DNA of 7,793 bases from Kiritimatiellia bacterium (lineage in GTDB: Bacteria; Verrucomicrobiota; Kiritimatiellia; UBA8416; JAIOPI01), in NCBI GenBank assembly GCA_028822745.1, contig JAPKCZ010000081.1, positions 1 to 7,793 on the forward strand, given 5' to 3'. A program made the translations under genes and the position numbers. The notes below the pieces were generated by a model that was not told the origin of the DNA, did no database searches, and saw only the letters and a list, made by a program, of their open reading frames with translations. How positions within the stretch are numbered: position 1 is the stretch's first letter; each line of letters opens with the position of its first letter. Below are positions 1 through 5,997 of this stretch, one piece after another.

Positions 1-633
1 ATGATCTCCCACTTGGGAGCGATGATCTCGGTTGTCATCGGTGGCGTCATGGGCAAACGCCACCTGGGTCACGACACCATCGGATTCGCTCACATCGGCG
101 ATGGCGGCACCAGCACAGGTGACTTTCACGAGGCCGTCAACTTTGCGGCCGTGAAAAACGTGCCCGTCATCATTCTGATCGAAAACAACCACTACGCCTA
201 CTCCACGCCAACGAGCAACCAATACCGCTGCAAAAACCTCTCAGACCGGGCCCTTGGCTACGGTATTGACGGCTATAGCGCCGACGGCAACGACGCCGCC
301 TCCCTTTACGCCTTGCTCAAAGGCATCGCCGACGACATTCGCGTCAACCCCAGGCCTGTTCTGGTGGAATGCGACACCATGCGCATGCGCGGCCACGGTG
401 AGCACGACGATTTTTGCTATGTTCCAGAAGACCTTTTGGCGGCATACGCCGAACGCGACCCAATTGCCGGCCTACGGCAACACCTTCTCGAACAAGGCGT
501 GACGACAGAGGACGAGCTGAAAACAATGGATGAAGCCATCGACGCGCAAGTGACCGAGGCTTACACGCGAGCCCTTAAAGACCCACAACCCGATCCCAAG
601 ACGCTTTTAGATGGAGTCTACGCTGATGGATGA
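1..633 (+). CDS. 2-oxo acid dehydrogenase E1 component, alpha subunit (5'-truncated by window edge)
   Basis: This is the C-terminal 210 residues of the thiamine-diphosphate-dependent alpha subunit of a pyruvate/acetoin/branched-chain 2-oxo acid dehydrogenase, which decarboxylates the 2-oxo acid and passes the acyl group to E2 lipoate. The TPP/Mg signature is visible: GDGGTSTGDFHEA begins near residue 33 and ends with the ENNHYAYSTP segment about 30 residues later. Further on, MRGHGEHDD (around residues 128-136) is the active-site loop that carries a conserved histidine in the family. Family members are usually 320-360 residues and the visible sequence opens inside the conserved 'SHLGA' region, so the ATG at position 1 is almost surely an internal methionine and about 110-140 residues lie outside the window. 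The stop overlaps the E1-beta start by 8 nt, indicating one operon. The GHGEHDD loop differs from both the acetoin type (GHFEGD) and the classical PDH type (GHSMSD), so the substrate is not assigned. Confidence 0.93.
   Translation: MISHLGAMISVVIGGVMGKRHLGHDTIGFAHIGDGGTSTGDFHEAVNFAAVKNVPVIILIENNHYAYSTPTSNQYRCKNLSDRALGYGIDGYSADGNDAASLYALLKGIADDIRVNPRPVLVECDTMRMRGHGEHDDFCYVPEDLLAAYAERDPIAGLRQHLLEQGVTTEDELKTMDEAIDAQVTEAYTRALKDPQPDPKTLLDGVYADG
613..616 (+). promoter_or_regulatory. Ribosome binding site for E1-beta
   Basis: GGAG lies 9 nt before the ATG at 626, inside the last codons of E1-alpha. An in-frame ATG at 611 would overlap this element and has no purine-rich sequence in front, so the element supports the 626 start. 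Confidence 0.6.
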
Positions 634-1603
634 AGTCACCTACATTGAGGGCGTCAAACGCGGCATCGAGAAATCCATGCGCAAACACGACAACGTCGTG
701 CTGTTTGGCCAGGACGTCGGCGCCTTTGGCGGCGCCTTCAAAGCGACGCTTGGCCTGCAGGAAGAATTCGGCGAAGCGCGCGTGTTTGACACACCGATTT
801 GCGAATCAGCCATGATTGGTGCCGCCATTGGTATGGCCACGCAGGGACTTCGTCCCATTCTCGAATTTCAATTTGCAGACTTTGGCATGACCGCGTTCCA
901 CCAATTGCTGAACAACGCCTCGACCATGCACTATCGCACGGGAACGGCGGTGCCCATCACCGTGCGCGCGCCATGCGGTGGTGGTTTTGGTGGTGGCCCC
1001 TTCCACTCCGAAGACCTTGAAGCGTTCTTCGCCCATATACCCGGCCTGAAAGTCGTCTACCCTGCGTTCCCGTCCGACGCCGCCGCCTTGCTGTACTCCG
1101 CCGTCATGGACGACAACCCTGTCATCTACCTCGAGAACAAATACCTCTACCGGCACGTCAAGGAGCGCATTCCGGATGAGATCAAAGAGGTGGCCATAGG
1201 CTCGGCCCGTATTTGCCGCTCAGGGTCGGACGCTGTTGTGATCACCTACGGCGCTATGGTGCATGAATCCATGGTCGCCGCTGAGCGAATCGAACGCGAG
1301 CATGGTCACGAAATCATGGTCGTCGATCTGCGCACGCTGAAACCGTATGACACCGACACCATTTTAGCGGCGGTTGCCGTCACCAATCGTGTTCTCGTGG
1401 TACACGAAGCGTGGCAGACCGGAGGCTTCGGCGCCGAGATCGCAGCCTTTATCGCCCAGAACGCTTTTCATCTTTTAGACGCCCCCGTGCGGCGCGTGGG
1501 TGCGCCAGATGCGCCCATTCCATTTGCGCAAGTACTGGAGGACGCCTACCGGCCCAACACGGACGGCATCGAAGCCGCCTTAATGGATTTGATTGAATAC
1601 TGA
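626..1603 (+). CDS. 2-oxo acid dehydrogenase E1 component, beta subunit
   Basis: This 325-residue protein has the normal length for an E1-beta subunit, the transketolase-like partner that completes the TPP site of the alpha2beta2 decarboxylase. The sequence shows the N-terminal GQDVG segment (residues 28-32), TPICESAMIG with the conserved glutamate E60 that would contact the TPP aminopyrimidine, and a glycine-rich segment followed by PFHSED with H127 and HIPGLKVVYP. The C-terminal transketolase domain carries ITYGAMV, VVDLRTLKPYD and VVHEAWQTGGFGAE. The start at 626 is preferred over an in-frame ATG at 611 because of its GGAG ribosome site. The frame overlaps E1-alpha by 8 nt, and its stop lies 10 nt before the E2 start, so the genes are probably translationally coupled. 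The sequence around residues 170-180 (ENKYLYRHVKE) resembles the branched-chain/pyruvate E1-beta group, but family membership does not fix the substrate. Confidence 0.95.
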   Translation: MDEVTYIEGVKRGIEKSMRKHDNVVLFGQDVGAFGGAFKATLGLQEEFGEARVFDTPICESAMIGAAIGMATQGLRPILEFQFADFGMTAFHQLLNNASTMHYRTGTAVPITVRAPCGGGFGGGPFHSEDLEAFFAHIPGLKVVYPAFPSDAAALLYSAVMDDNPVIYLENKYLYRHVKERIPDEIKEVAIGSARICRSGSDAVVITYGAMVHESMVAAERIEREHGHEIMVVDLRTLKPYDTDTILAAVAVTNRVLVVHEAWQTGGFGAEIAAFIAQNAFHLLDAPVRRVGAPDAPIPFAQVLEDAYRPNTDGIEAALMDLIEY

Positions 1604-1606
1604 GGA
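1602..1606 (+). promoter_or_regulatory. Ribosome binding site for E2
   Basis: GAGGA overlaps the TGA stop of E1-beta and ends 7 nt before the ATG at 1614. This favours 1614 over the in-frame TTG at 1593, which would add seven residues that do not belong to the lipoyl domain. Confidence 0.65.
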
Positions 1607-1613
1607 TGCGCTC

Positions 1614-2924
1614 ATGAATGCGAATAACGTCAATATGCCCCAGATGGGACAAAGTGCGGCCGAAGGCACCATTGTTAAATGGCACAAGAACGTCGGCGAC
1701 GCCATCGAGATCGACGAAATGCTCGTGGAAGTTGAAAGCGATAAAATCACAATCGAAGTCGGCAGCCCCTATGCCGGCACACTGGCCTCCTGCATAGACG
1801 TTGGTGAGATTGTCCCCGTGGGCGACGTCATCGCCACGATCGCAACCGAAGCCGAAAGCCACGACGCGGCAACGCCTAGCGCGCCCAGCGATGGCAACGC
1901 CAAGGAAGGCGCCAAGCCGCACGCAGGTGCTGACGGCGCTCAAGTCCTCGTCTCGACGGCCGACATGCCACAAGGTATCGAAATCCCAATGCTTCCCGAA
2001 ACCACGAGCGACTGGCTCTCGCCCGCCGTGATGCGCTTTGCCTTGCTCAACGACATTACGTCGCACGACTTGAAAGAAATCAACGGCACCGGCCGTAAAG
2101 GGCGCATTACCAAGCAGGACATTCTGGCCTTCATCGCCGAACGCGGCAAATCGCCCAAACCCAGGCCGGCAACGACGCCACTCACCGCCGCCGAACCGAT
2201 CGATGACGTTGAAGTCGTCCCCATGACGACCATTCGCCGCACCATTGCCGACCACATGGTGCAGTCCATTCACACGAGCCCGCATGTCACCATGGTGCAT
2301 GCGGTCGACATGACACGCGTGGTCGAACTGCGAAACCGCATTAAAGAGCGCTTTCTTGAGAAATACGGCGTAAAAATGACCTACACGGCGGTCATGCTAC
2401 ACGCCACAGCACGCGTATTGCCCGAATTCCCCACCATGAACGGCTCCGTATCCGGCACGAACATTCTGCGCTACAGCCGAGTGAACGTGGGCTGCGCAGT
2501 ATCGCTCTCAGACGAAAGCCTCGTGGTTCCAGTCGTGCGTGATGCCAACCGCAAGACCTTCCCTGAAATTGCACAGGACCTTGATCGCCTGATTAAGGTC
2601 TCGCGGAGCAAGGCGCTGACACGCGAGGACATCGAAGGCGGCACGTTTACGATCTCGAACTTCGGTGCCTTCGGCAGCCTAATGGGCACACCGATTATCA
2701 ATCAGCCGCAGGTCGCGATTCTCGGCATCGGCGCCGTCTTTCAGGCACCCGTCGTCGTCGACAACGCCGTCGCCATACGCGACACAACCTACTTGAACCT
2801 TTCCTTCGATCATCGCGTGATCGATGGCGCCATGGGCGGACGTTTCCTCAACCGAATTCAACTCTGGATTGAGAACATCAACGAAGAAACGCTCGACATC
2901 ACCGACCTAGCCAACGAGGCGTAG
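1614..2924 (+). CDS. Dihydrolipoamide acyltransferase, E2 core of a 2-oxo acid dehydrogenase complex
   Basis: This 436-residue E2 subunit accepts the acyl group from E1 on a swinging lipoyl arm and transfers it to CoA; it also forms the structural core of the complex. Domains appear in the standard order. One biotinyl/lipoyl domain spans about residues 4-75, with the lipoylation site at K44 in ESDKITIEV. After an Ala/Pro/Gly-rich linker comes the peripheral-subunit-binding domain at about 135-175 (SPAVMRFALLNDI ... GTGRKGRITKQDI). A second linker leads to the catalytic acyltransferase domain at about 198-432. The CAT-like active site is seen as DHRVIDG with H400 and D404, preceded by ISNFGAFG and INQPQVAILGIG. 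Only one lipoyl domain is present. The gene closes the operon: the next gene is convergent and no dihydrolipoamide dehydrogenase (E3) follows, so E3 must come from elsewhere. Whether the acyl group is acetyl or branched-chain cannot be decided from sequence. Confidence 0.95.
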   Translation: MNANNVNMPQMGQSAAEGTIVKWHKNVGDAIEIDEMLVEVESDKITIEVGSPYAGTLASCIDVGEIVPVGDVIATIATEAESHDAATPSAPSDGNAKEGAKPHAGADGAQVLVSTADMPQGIEIPMLPETTSDWLSPAVMRFALLNDITSHDLKEINGTGRKGRITKQDILAFIAERGKSPKPRPATTPLTAAEPIDDVEVVPMTTIRRTIADHMVQSIHTSPHVTMVHAVDMTRVVELRNRIKERFLEKYGVKMTYTAVMLHATARVLPEFPTMNGSVSGTNILRYSRVNVGCAVSLSDESLVVPVVRDANRKTFPEIAQDLDRLIKVSRSKALTREDIEGGTFTISNFGAFGSLMGTPIINQPQVAILGIGAVFQAPVVVDNAVAIRDTTYLNLSFDHRVIDGAMGGRFLNRIQLWIENINEETLDITDLANEA

Positions 2925-2956
2925 GCGAATGGCGATGGTGCCACGCTGCCGCGGGG

Positions 2957-2993
2957 AAGACACAATCGGCGCGGCACGAGCGAAGATTGTCTT
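2957..2993. terminator. Weak stem-loop in the E2/tpx convergent gap
   Basis: AAGA-CA-CAATC (2957-2967) can pair with GATTGTCTT (2985-2993): nine pairs with a 2-nt bulge and a 17-nt loop. It lies between the convergent E2 and tpx genes, where a shared terminator would be expected. There is no clear T-run on either side, so it is not a standard intrinsic terminator and may be chance. Confidence 0.25.
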
Positions 2994-3024
2994 GTAGGGT
3001 CCCTATTCGGTGAACCCGTTTGCT

Positions 3025-3522
3025 CTACAGCGCAGCAAGCGCTGCGTCGTAGTTCGGCTCATCAGCCAGTTCGGCCACCTGCTCGGCGTGCGTCACTTTT
3101 CCTTCGGCATCGACAACGACAACGGCCCGTGAGAGCAAGCCACGAAGCGGGCCTTCGGCCACGGTGACACCATAGGCAACACCAAAGTCGTTCGAGCGAA
3201 ATGCCGACGCGGTCACAACACTGCTCAGCCCTTCGGCTTCACAGAAACGTCCATGCGCGAACGGCAGGTCGGCCGAAATGCAAACCACCGTCACACCATC
3301 ACGATCAGCGGCTTCCTGATTGAAGCGGCGGGCAGACGCTTGGCAGGTTGGCGTATCAATGCTAGGGAAAATGTTCAGAACAACCGTCTGCCCAAGCAGG
3401 TCCGCGAGACGAAGGTCTGATAAATCGGTCTTCGCCAGCGTAAACGAAGGGGCGTCACTTCCCACGCTAGGCAAGGTTCCGCTGGTTTGGAGGGGGCTTC
3501 CCTTAAACGTGATCTGTGCCAT
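3025..3522 (-). CDS. tpx: Thiol peroxidase (atypical 2-Cys peroxiredoxin)
   Basis: Tpx reduces hydrogen peroxide and alkyl hydroperoxides using thioredoxin as electron donor; E. coli Tpx is periplasm-associated, but no signal peptide is visible here. The product has 165 residues, the usual family length. Family marks are the N-terminal ITFKGSPL, G21 and the APSFTL strand, the catalytic SIDTPTCQASARRFN with peroxidatic cysteine C60, and GRFCEAEGL with the resolving cysteine C94; the Cp-Cr spacing of 34 matches E. coli Tpx. The proline and threonine before the Cys (T57, P58) and R134-type arginine in the GLLSRAVVVVD segment are also present. The frame stays open 225 nt upstream of this start through a tandem repeat, but the MAQITFKG start is family-typical and has AGGAG 7 nt upstream. 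It stands alone on the - strand, 315 nt downstream of the SDR gene, so it probably has its own promoter; no convincing one is seen. Confidence 0.96.
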   Translation of the reverse strand: MAQITFKGSPLQTSGTLPSVGSDAPSFTLAKTDLSDLRLADLLGQTVVLNIFPSIDTPTCQASARRFNQEAADRDGVTVVCISADLPFAHGRFCEAEGLSSVVTASAFRSNDFGVAYGVTVAEGPLRGLLSRAVVVVDAEGKVTHAEQVAELADEPNYDAALAAL

Positions 3523-3529
3523 TGGTATG

Positions 3530-3534
3530 CTCCT
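3530..3534 (-). promoter_or_regulatory. Ribosome binding site for tpx
   Basis: On the - strand, AGGAG ends 7 nt before the tpx ATG. It settles the start at 3522 against the much longer open frame that runs back into the tandem repeat. Confidence 0.75.
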
Positions 3535-3620
3535 AAATAGGTGAGGTCTGTTCGTGGTGTATGCGAAAAAAGTATCCTCTCTGTGAACAGCTATCCTGTA
3601 AAGCCAAATCGCCCCCGTTA

Positions 3621-3718
3621 ACAGTAAACAGTAAACAGTAAGCAGTAAGCAGTAAGCAGTAAGCAGTAAGTAGTAAGTAGTTAACAGTGAACCGCGAACC
3701 CAGAACAGTGAACAGTAT
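3621..3718. repeat. Degenerate 7-bp tandem repeat (ACAGTAA/GCAGTAA family)
   Basis: Fourteen 7-mers follow each other in one register. The first ten (3621-3690) read ACAGTAA three times, GCAGTAA four times, then GTAGTAA, GTAGTTA and ACAGTGA. The last four (3691-3718) are more decayed: ACCGCGA, ACCCAGA, ACAGTGA and ACAGTAT. The array lies about 100-196 nt upstream of the tpx start. Similar heptameric short tandem repeats are known between genes in several bacterial groups, including filamentous cyanobacteria. Neighbouring identical variants (runs of A-type, then G-type units) look like expansion by slippage. Confidence 0.9.
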
Positions 3719-3750
3719 TCCCCTCCCGCCTCAACGCCCAAAACCATTTA

Positions 3751-3768
3751 ACAAAAGGTCACAAAGGA
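3751..3768. repeat. Remnant of a 9-bp repeat (CACAAAGGA-like)
   Basis: ACAAAAGGT (3751-3759) is followed by CACAAAGGA (3760-3768), two consecutive related nonamers. They resemble the CACAAAGGA-type units found in some bacterial intergenic repeats. Two imperfect copies are weak evidence. Confidence 0.25.
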
Positions 3769-3837
3769 CGCCAACGTCGACCACGCGAGAAGCGCTTAAA
3801 CGAGTGCCATTCGGGTCTGCCTCTCCCCTGTCAACGC

Positions 3838-4854
3838 TCAGCCGGGATACCAGATCTTGCGTGGATCATCCGTAGCGCGTTGGTAGTCCCAGGAGGCGTC
3901 GATCAGTGTTTTGAGGTCGACCTCTGGCCGCCAGCCTAGCAAAAATTTGGCCTTCGTATTGTCGAGCCAGGTACTGCAGGTTTCGGTCGGTATCTCGACC
4001 GAGGGCAGGTCGCGCGTCTCAGCGAGATACGCCGCGGCGGCTCCGTAGTCAACAGGCTCATCCATGCAGATGTTAAACAGTTCCTGCGCGGCAGCCGGGT
4101 GGTCGAGCGCGATCAGTATCGCATCAACCAGATCATCCACATGCACGAAATTGCGCTGCAACGGCTTACCCATGACGTCCAGTGCCAGGGGCACCGTGCC
4201 GTCGCGGGCATACTCATCCGCCCGACTCGCATCACCAACAAGGTCACGCCAGCGAGGCCCTCCGAAGACATCTTCCCCAAAGGACAAGGACTGTTTAAAA
4301 TCGTCTTTCTCCATAATCCATGGTGCCCGCAGGCAGGTGCCATCGAAGTCATACTGAATGTAGTACTGCTCCAGCATGACTTCCTCCAGCACCTTGGACA
4401 GGGCGTAGCATCCGGGGTAAGCGCTGTGGGGTTGCATCTCGGTCACAGGAACGGGATGCGGATAGTCGAAATGCCCCATGCAGGCATCACCGCCAACGAG
4501 CACGAAGCGCTTAAAGCAGTCAGACTGACGGCAGGCCTCCAGCAGCCAGAACATGCCCTTTACCGCCACGTCCATAATGTCCTCGGGCGTTTCCTTACAA
4601 GTGGCCAGATGCACCACATGGGTGACACCTTCAAGCGCACGATCCACAGTGTCGCGCTGCGCGATGGACCCGCGGGTGACCTCAAGGCGGTCAGAAGGGT
4701 CCAGCAGGCGGTTGTGGCACAAAGCGCGCACTTTGGCGCCATGCCATGCAGGATCGGCCAGGAAGCGGCGGATAAAGGTTTGGCCGACTTTTCCGGTGGC
4801 CCCGGTGATCAGCACGGTCGCGTCAGCACGATTCGTTTCAGGCTGCGTGTTCAT
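3838..4854 (-). CDS. NAD-dependent epimerase/dehydratase family protein (extended SDR)
   Basis: This 338-residue protein belongs to the extended short-chain dehydrogenase/reductase family (GalE/dTDP-glucose dehydratase type), whose members oxidise, epimerise or reduce sugars and other small molecules with NAD(P). The Rossmann fold opens with GATGKVG (G18, G21, G24) after strand VLIT. A THVVHLAT segment (about 78-85) and YALSK with Y150 and K154 follow. The later RNFVHVDDLVDAI segment is typical of the substrate domain. The strand that normally ends in SS-x-x-VYG and supplies the catalytic Ser/Thr reads VGGDACMG (120-127), so that residue appears to be Gly (G122) and the usual Tyr is Met126. 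The gene starts one base after the stop of the upstream oxygenase, and its AAGGA ribosome site (4863-4867) lies in the end of that gene, so the two are almost certainly co-translated. The substrate is unknown. Confidence 0.88.
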   Translation of the reverse strand: MNTQPETNRADATVLITGATGKVGQTFIRRFLADPAWHGAKVRALCHNRLLDPSDRLEVTRGSIAQRDTVDRALEGVTHVVHLATCKETPEDIMDVAVKGMFWLLEACRQSDCFKRFVLVGGDACMGHFDYPHPVPVTEMQPHSAYPGCYALSKVLEEVMLEQYYIQYDFDGTCLRAPWIMEKDDFKQSLSFGEDVFGGPRWRDLVGDASRADEYARDGTVPLALDVMGKPLQRNFVHVDDLVDAILIALDHPAAAQELFNICMDEPVDYGAAAAYLAETRDLPSVEIPTETCSTWLDNTKAKFLLGWRPEVDLKTLIDASWDYQRATDDPRKIWYPG

Positions 4855-4855
4855 A

Positions 4856-5656
4856 TCAAAGGTCCTTCAGCTGCAAGACAAGACTGCCTTGGTTGCGCGT
4901 ATCAAAATCGCTTCTATATTCATGCGCGTCGAAAAAAGTCGATGAATCGTAGACATGCGCGTATCGACCCTCACGGTCGAGACCAAGCTCGAGCGCGCGG
5001 GCATTGATCGCCTTGTGGCTCCCGTAACCAGGCCAGGTCACACCATTCTGACAGTAAGAAACATCGATGAAATAGCGTGGCATGTCTTCACCGCCGGGTT
5101 TGGCTCGACGCGCGTGCCACAAGGCCGAGTGCACCATGATCGCCGAGCCGGACGGCAGCGTGTCCACGCACACCATTCCGGGAAGGTCTCCGTCTCCCAT
5201 GATTTGCAAAGCCCCGTCGCTGACAATGCTCTTCTGCGAGCCCGGCACGAAAAGCAGATCGCCAATCTCGCCATTGAGACCGTTGAGATAATAGAAAATG
5301 TGCACCATCGCGTGCGAACGATTGGTATGCGGCAATTGCGCGTAGTCCTGATGCCATGCAACACCACCACTACCGGCATCATGACGGGCAGCATGGATGT
5401 GATGCATCGCAAACGTCGAATTCATCACGGATTCAATCTTGCCCATCATAGGCGGATGTGACGTAAGCAAACCCAATTCGGGGTAATCGATCAGGCGCCG
5501 CTGCGTCTCGTTCTGACGATCTTCAATCATCGCGTCTACATCGGCCATCAGGCGTTGATTAAGATCCGGTTCGATAAAGTCTTCGAACACCAGGTAACCC
5601 TCGCGGTCAAAAAACTCAATATCTTCAGGCGAAAGGTCGTCGGTAGATGTAGTCAT
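4856..5656 (-). CDS. Phytanoyl-CoA dioxygenase (PhyH) family protein
   Basis: The 266-residue product looks like a cytoplasmic non-heme Fe(II)/2-oxoglutarate-dependent oxygenase of the PhyH family, which hydroxylates or otherwise oxidises varied small molecules. The N-terminus has the family pattern FFDREGYLVFEDFI (about 15-28). The iron-binding HxD is seen in WHQDYAQ (H102, D104). LPSGSAIMVHSALWHARR supplies the likely distal iron ligand H181 (H176 is the alternative), and R194 in MPRYFIDVSY is placed to bind the 2-oxoglutarate carboxylate. FVPGSQKS (136-143) is also family-typical. The start at 5656 is chosen because GGAG lies 8 nt upstream; an ATG pair at 5675-5680 would add eight residues without a ribosome site. 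It heads a two-gene unit with the SDR. Substrates of bacterial PhyH proteins vary greatly (natural products, osmolytes, lipids, phosphonates), so none is assigned. Confidence 0.88.
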   Translation of the reverse strand: MTTSTDDLSPEDIEFFDREGYLVFEDFIEPDLNQRLMADVDAMIEDRQNETQRRLIDYPELGLLTSHPPMMGKIESVMNSTFAMHHIHAARHDAGSGGVAWHQDYAQLPHTNRSHAMVHIFYYLNGLNGEIGDLLFVPGSQKSIVSDGALQIMGDGDLPGMVCVDTLPSGSAIMVHSALWHARRAKPGGEDMPRYFIDVSYCQNGVTWPGYGSHKAINARALELGLDREGRYAHVYDSSTFFDAHEYRSDFDTRNQGSLVLQLKDL

Positions 5657-5664
5657 AAAGTCAG

Positions 5665-5668
5665 CTCC
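5665..5668 (-). promoter_or_regulatory. Ribosome binding site for the PhyH-like gene
   Basis: GGAG on the - strand ends 8 nt before the ATG at 5656, which decides this start against the ATG codons further upstream. Confidence 0.6.
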
Positions 5669-5697
5669 GCTTTCCATCATACAGGGTCAAAAAAGGC

Positions 5698-5714
5698 GCA
5701 CGTGCACAGCACGT
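5698..5714. promoter_or_regulatory. Palindromic element upstream of the oxygenase gene
   Basis: GCACGTGC (5698-5705) is a perfect 8-bp palindrome, and ACGTGC-ACA-GCACGT (5700-5714) is a 6+3+6 inverted repeat overlapping it. It lies 42-58 nt upstream of the oxygenase ATG, a position suited to an operator or 5'-leader hairpin. No protein is assigned. Confidence 0.3.
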
Positions 5715-5861
5715 ACTTCTATAACGGAACCGATCATTACAACCGTCCGAACAAAGCGCCAGTCAGAAATGATGATTTTCTCAGGCCCCATTAGGGTGAC
5801 ATCTTAACATTTGATTCCGCTGAAAATGCCCTGCGGTGGGACGCTCGCCCTATTCAATGCT

Positions 5862-5938
5862 TCATAATCCTAATCCTGATCGTAATCAATTCCCCTGAGC
5901 AAATCCGATTATGATAACGATCAGGAGTACGATTATGA
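5862..5938. repeat. 27-bp inverted repeat built from GATTAN hexamers
   Basis: The left arm (5862-5888) matches the reverse complement of the right arm (5912-5938) at 24 of 27 positions, with a 23-nt loop between. Both arms are also tandem hexamers: the right side (5907-5942) reads GATTAT GATAAC GATCAG GAGTAC GATTAT GATTAA, and the left side (5864-5887) reads ATAATC CTAATC CTGATC GTAATC. The mismatches are spread out, so the stem would be stable in RNA or single-stranded DNA. There is no T-run on either strand, so it is not a standard intrinsic terminator. Confidence 0.85.
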
Positions 5939-5997
5939 TTAAGAACAACGGTGGTCAGTCCCCGGCGGTCATGCATCGAAGTAAAATACCTCGATAA
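5935..5997 (+). CDS. Possible 20-residue small ORF ahead of the esterase gene
   Basis: ATG at 5935 is preceded by AGGAG at 5923-5927 with 7-nt spacing, and the frame runs 20 codons to TAA at 5995. The peptide is polar and basic, starting MIKNNGGQSP, with no membrane segment. The ribosome site and start lie in the right arm of the inverted repeat, so folding would hide them. Nothing shows conservation, and the good ribosome site may be a by-product of the hexamer sequence. Confidence 0.18.
   Translation: MIKNNGGQSPAVMHRSKIPR

Larger units (their letters stand above)
3523..3837. other. Intergenic region between the SDR gene and tpx
   Basis: This 315-nt gap contains the tpx ribosome site, the heptamer repeat array and degraded 9-bp units, but no supported gene. 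On the - strand TTCACA followed by CATACA at 18-nt spacing (about 3560-3590) could be a poor sigma-70-like promoter for tpx; the match in the -10 box is only 3 of 6, so it is not called. No intrinsic terminator for the SDR gene was found. Confidence 0.6.

Noticed and set aside
1..3. True start codon of E1-alpha at position 1
   Set aside because: The family is 110-150 residues longer at the N-terminus and the visible sequence begins within a conserved segment.
1593..1613. TTG start at 1593 for E2, overlapping E1-beta
   Set aside because: The ATG at 1614 has GAGGA at 7-nt spacing and begins directly before the lipoyl domain.
1449..2300. Long open frame on the - strand (283 codons) opposite E1-beta/E2
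   Set aside because: It is antisense to the lipoyl and subunit-binding domains of E2, crosses two real genes and shows no family motif.
3621..3718. CRISPR array
   Set aside because: The units are 7 bp, directly adjacent and without spacers; no cas gene is nearby.
3523..3747. N-terminal extension of tpx into the heptamer array, giving a Leu/Tyr-rich stretch that could look like a membrane segment
   Set aside because: The Leu-rich part is a translation of the 7-bp repeat, Tpx proteins start at MAQITFKG-like sequence, and AGGAG sits 7 nt before the ATG at 3522.
4099..5007. Long open frame on the + strand (about 300 codons) opposite the SDR gene
   Set aside because: It is antisense to two genes with clear family motifs, lacks recognisable motifs and a ribosome site, and is explained by codon bias of the real - strand genes.
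5862..5938. Intrinsic transcription terminator
   Set aside because: The stem is long and AT-rich with a 23-nt loop, no T-run follows on either strand, and the flanking genes diverge, so no terminator is expected here.
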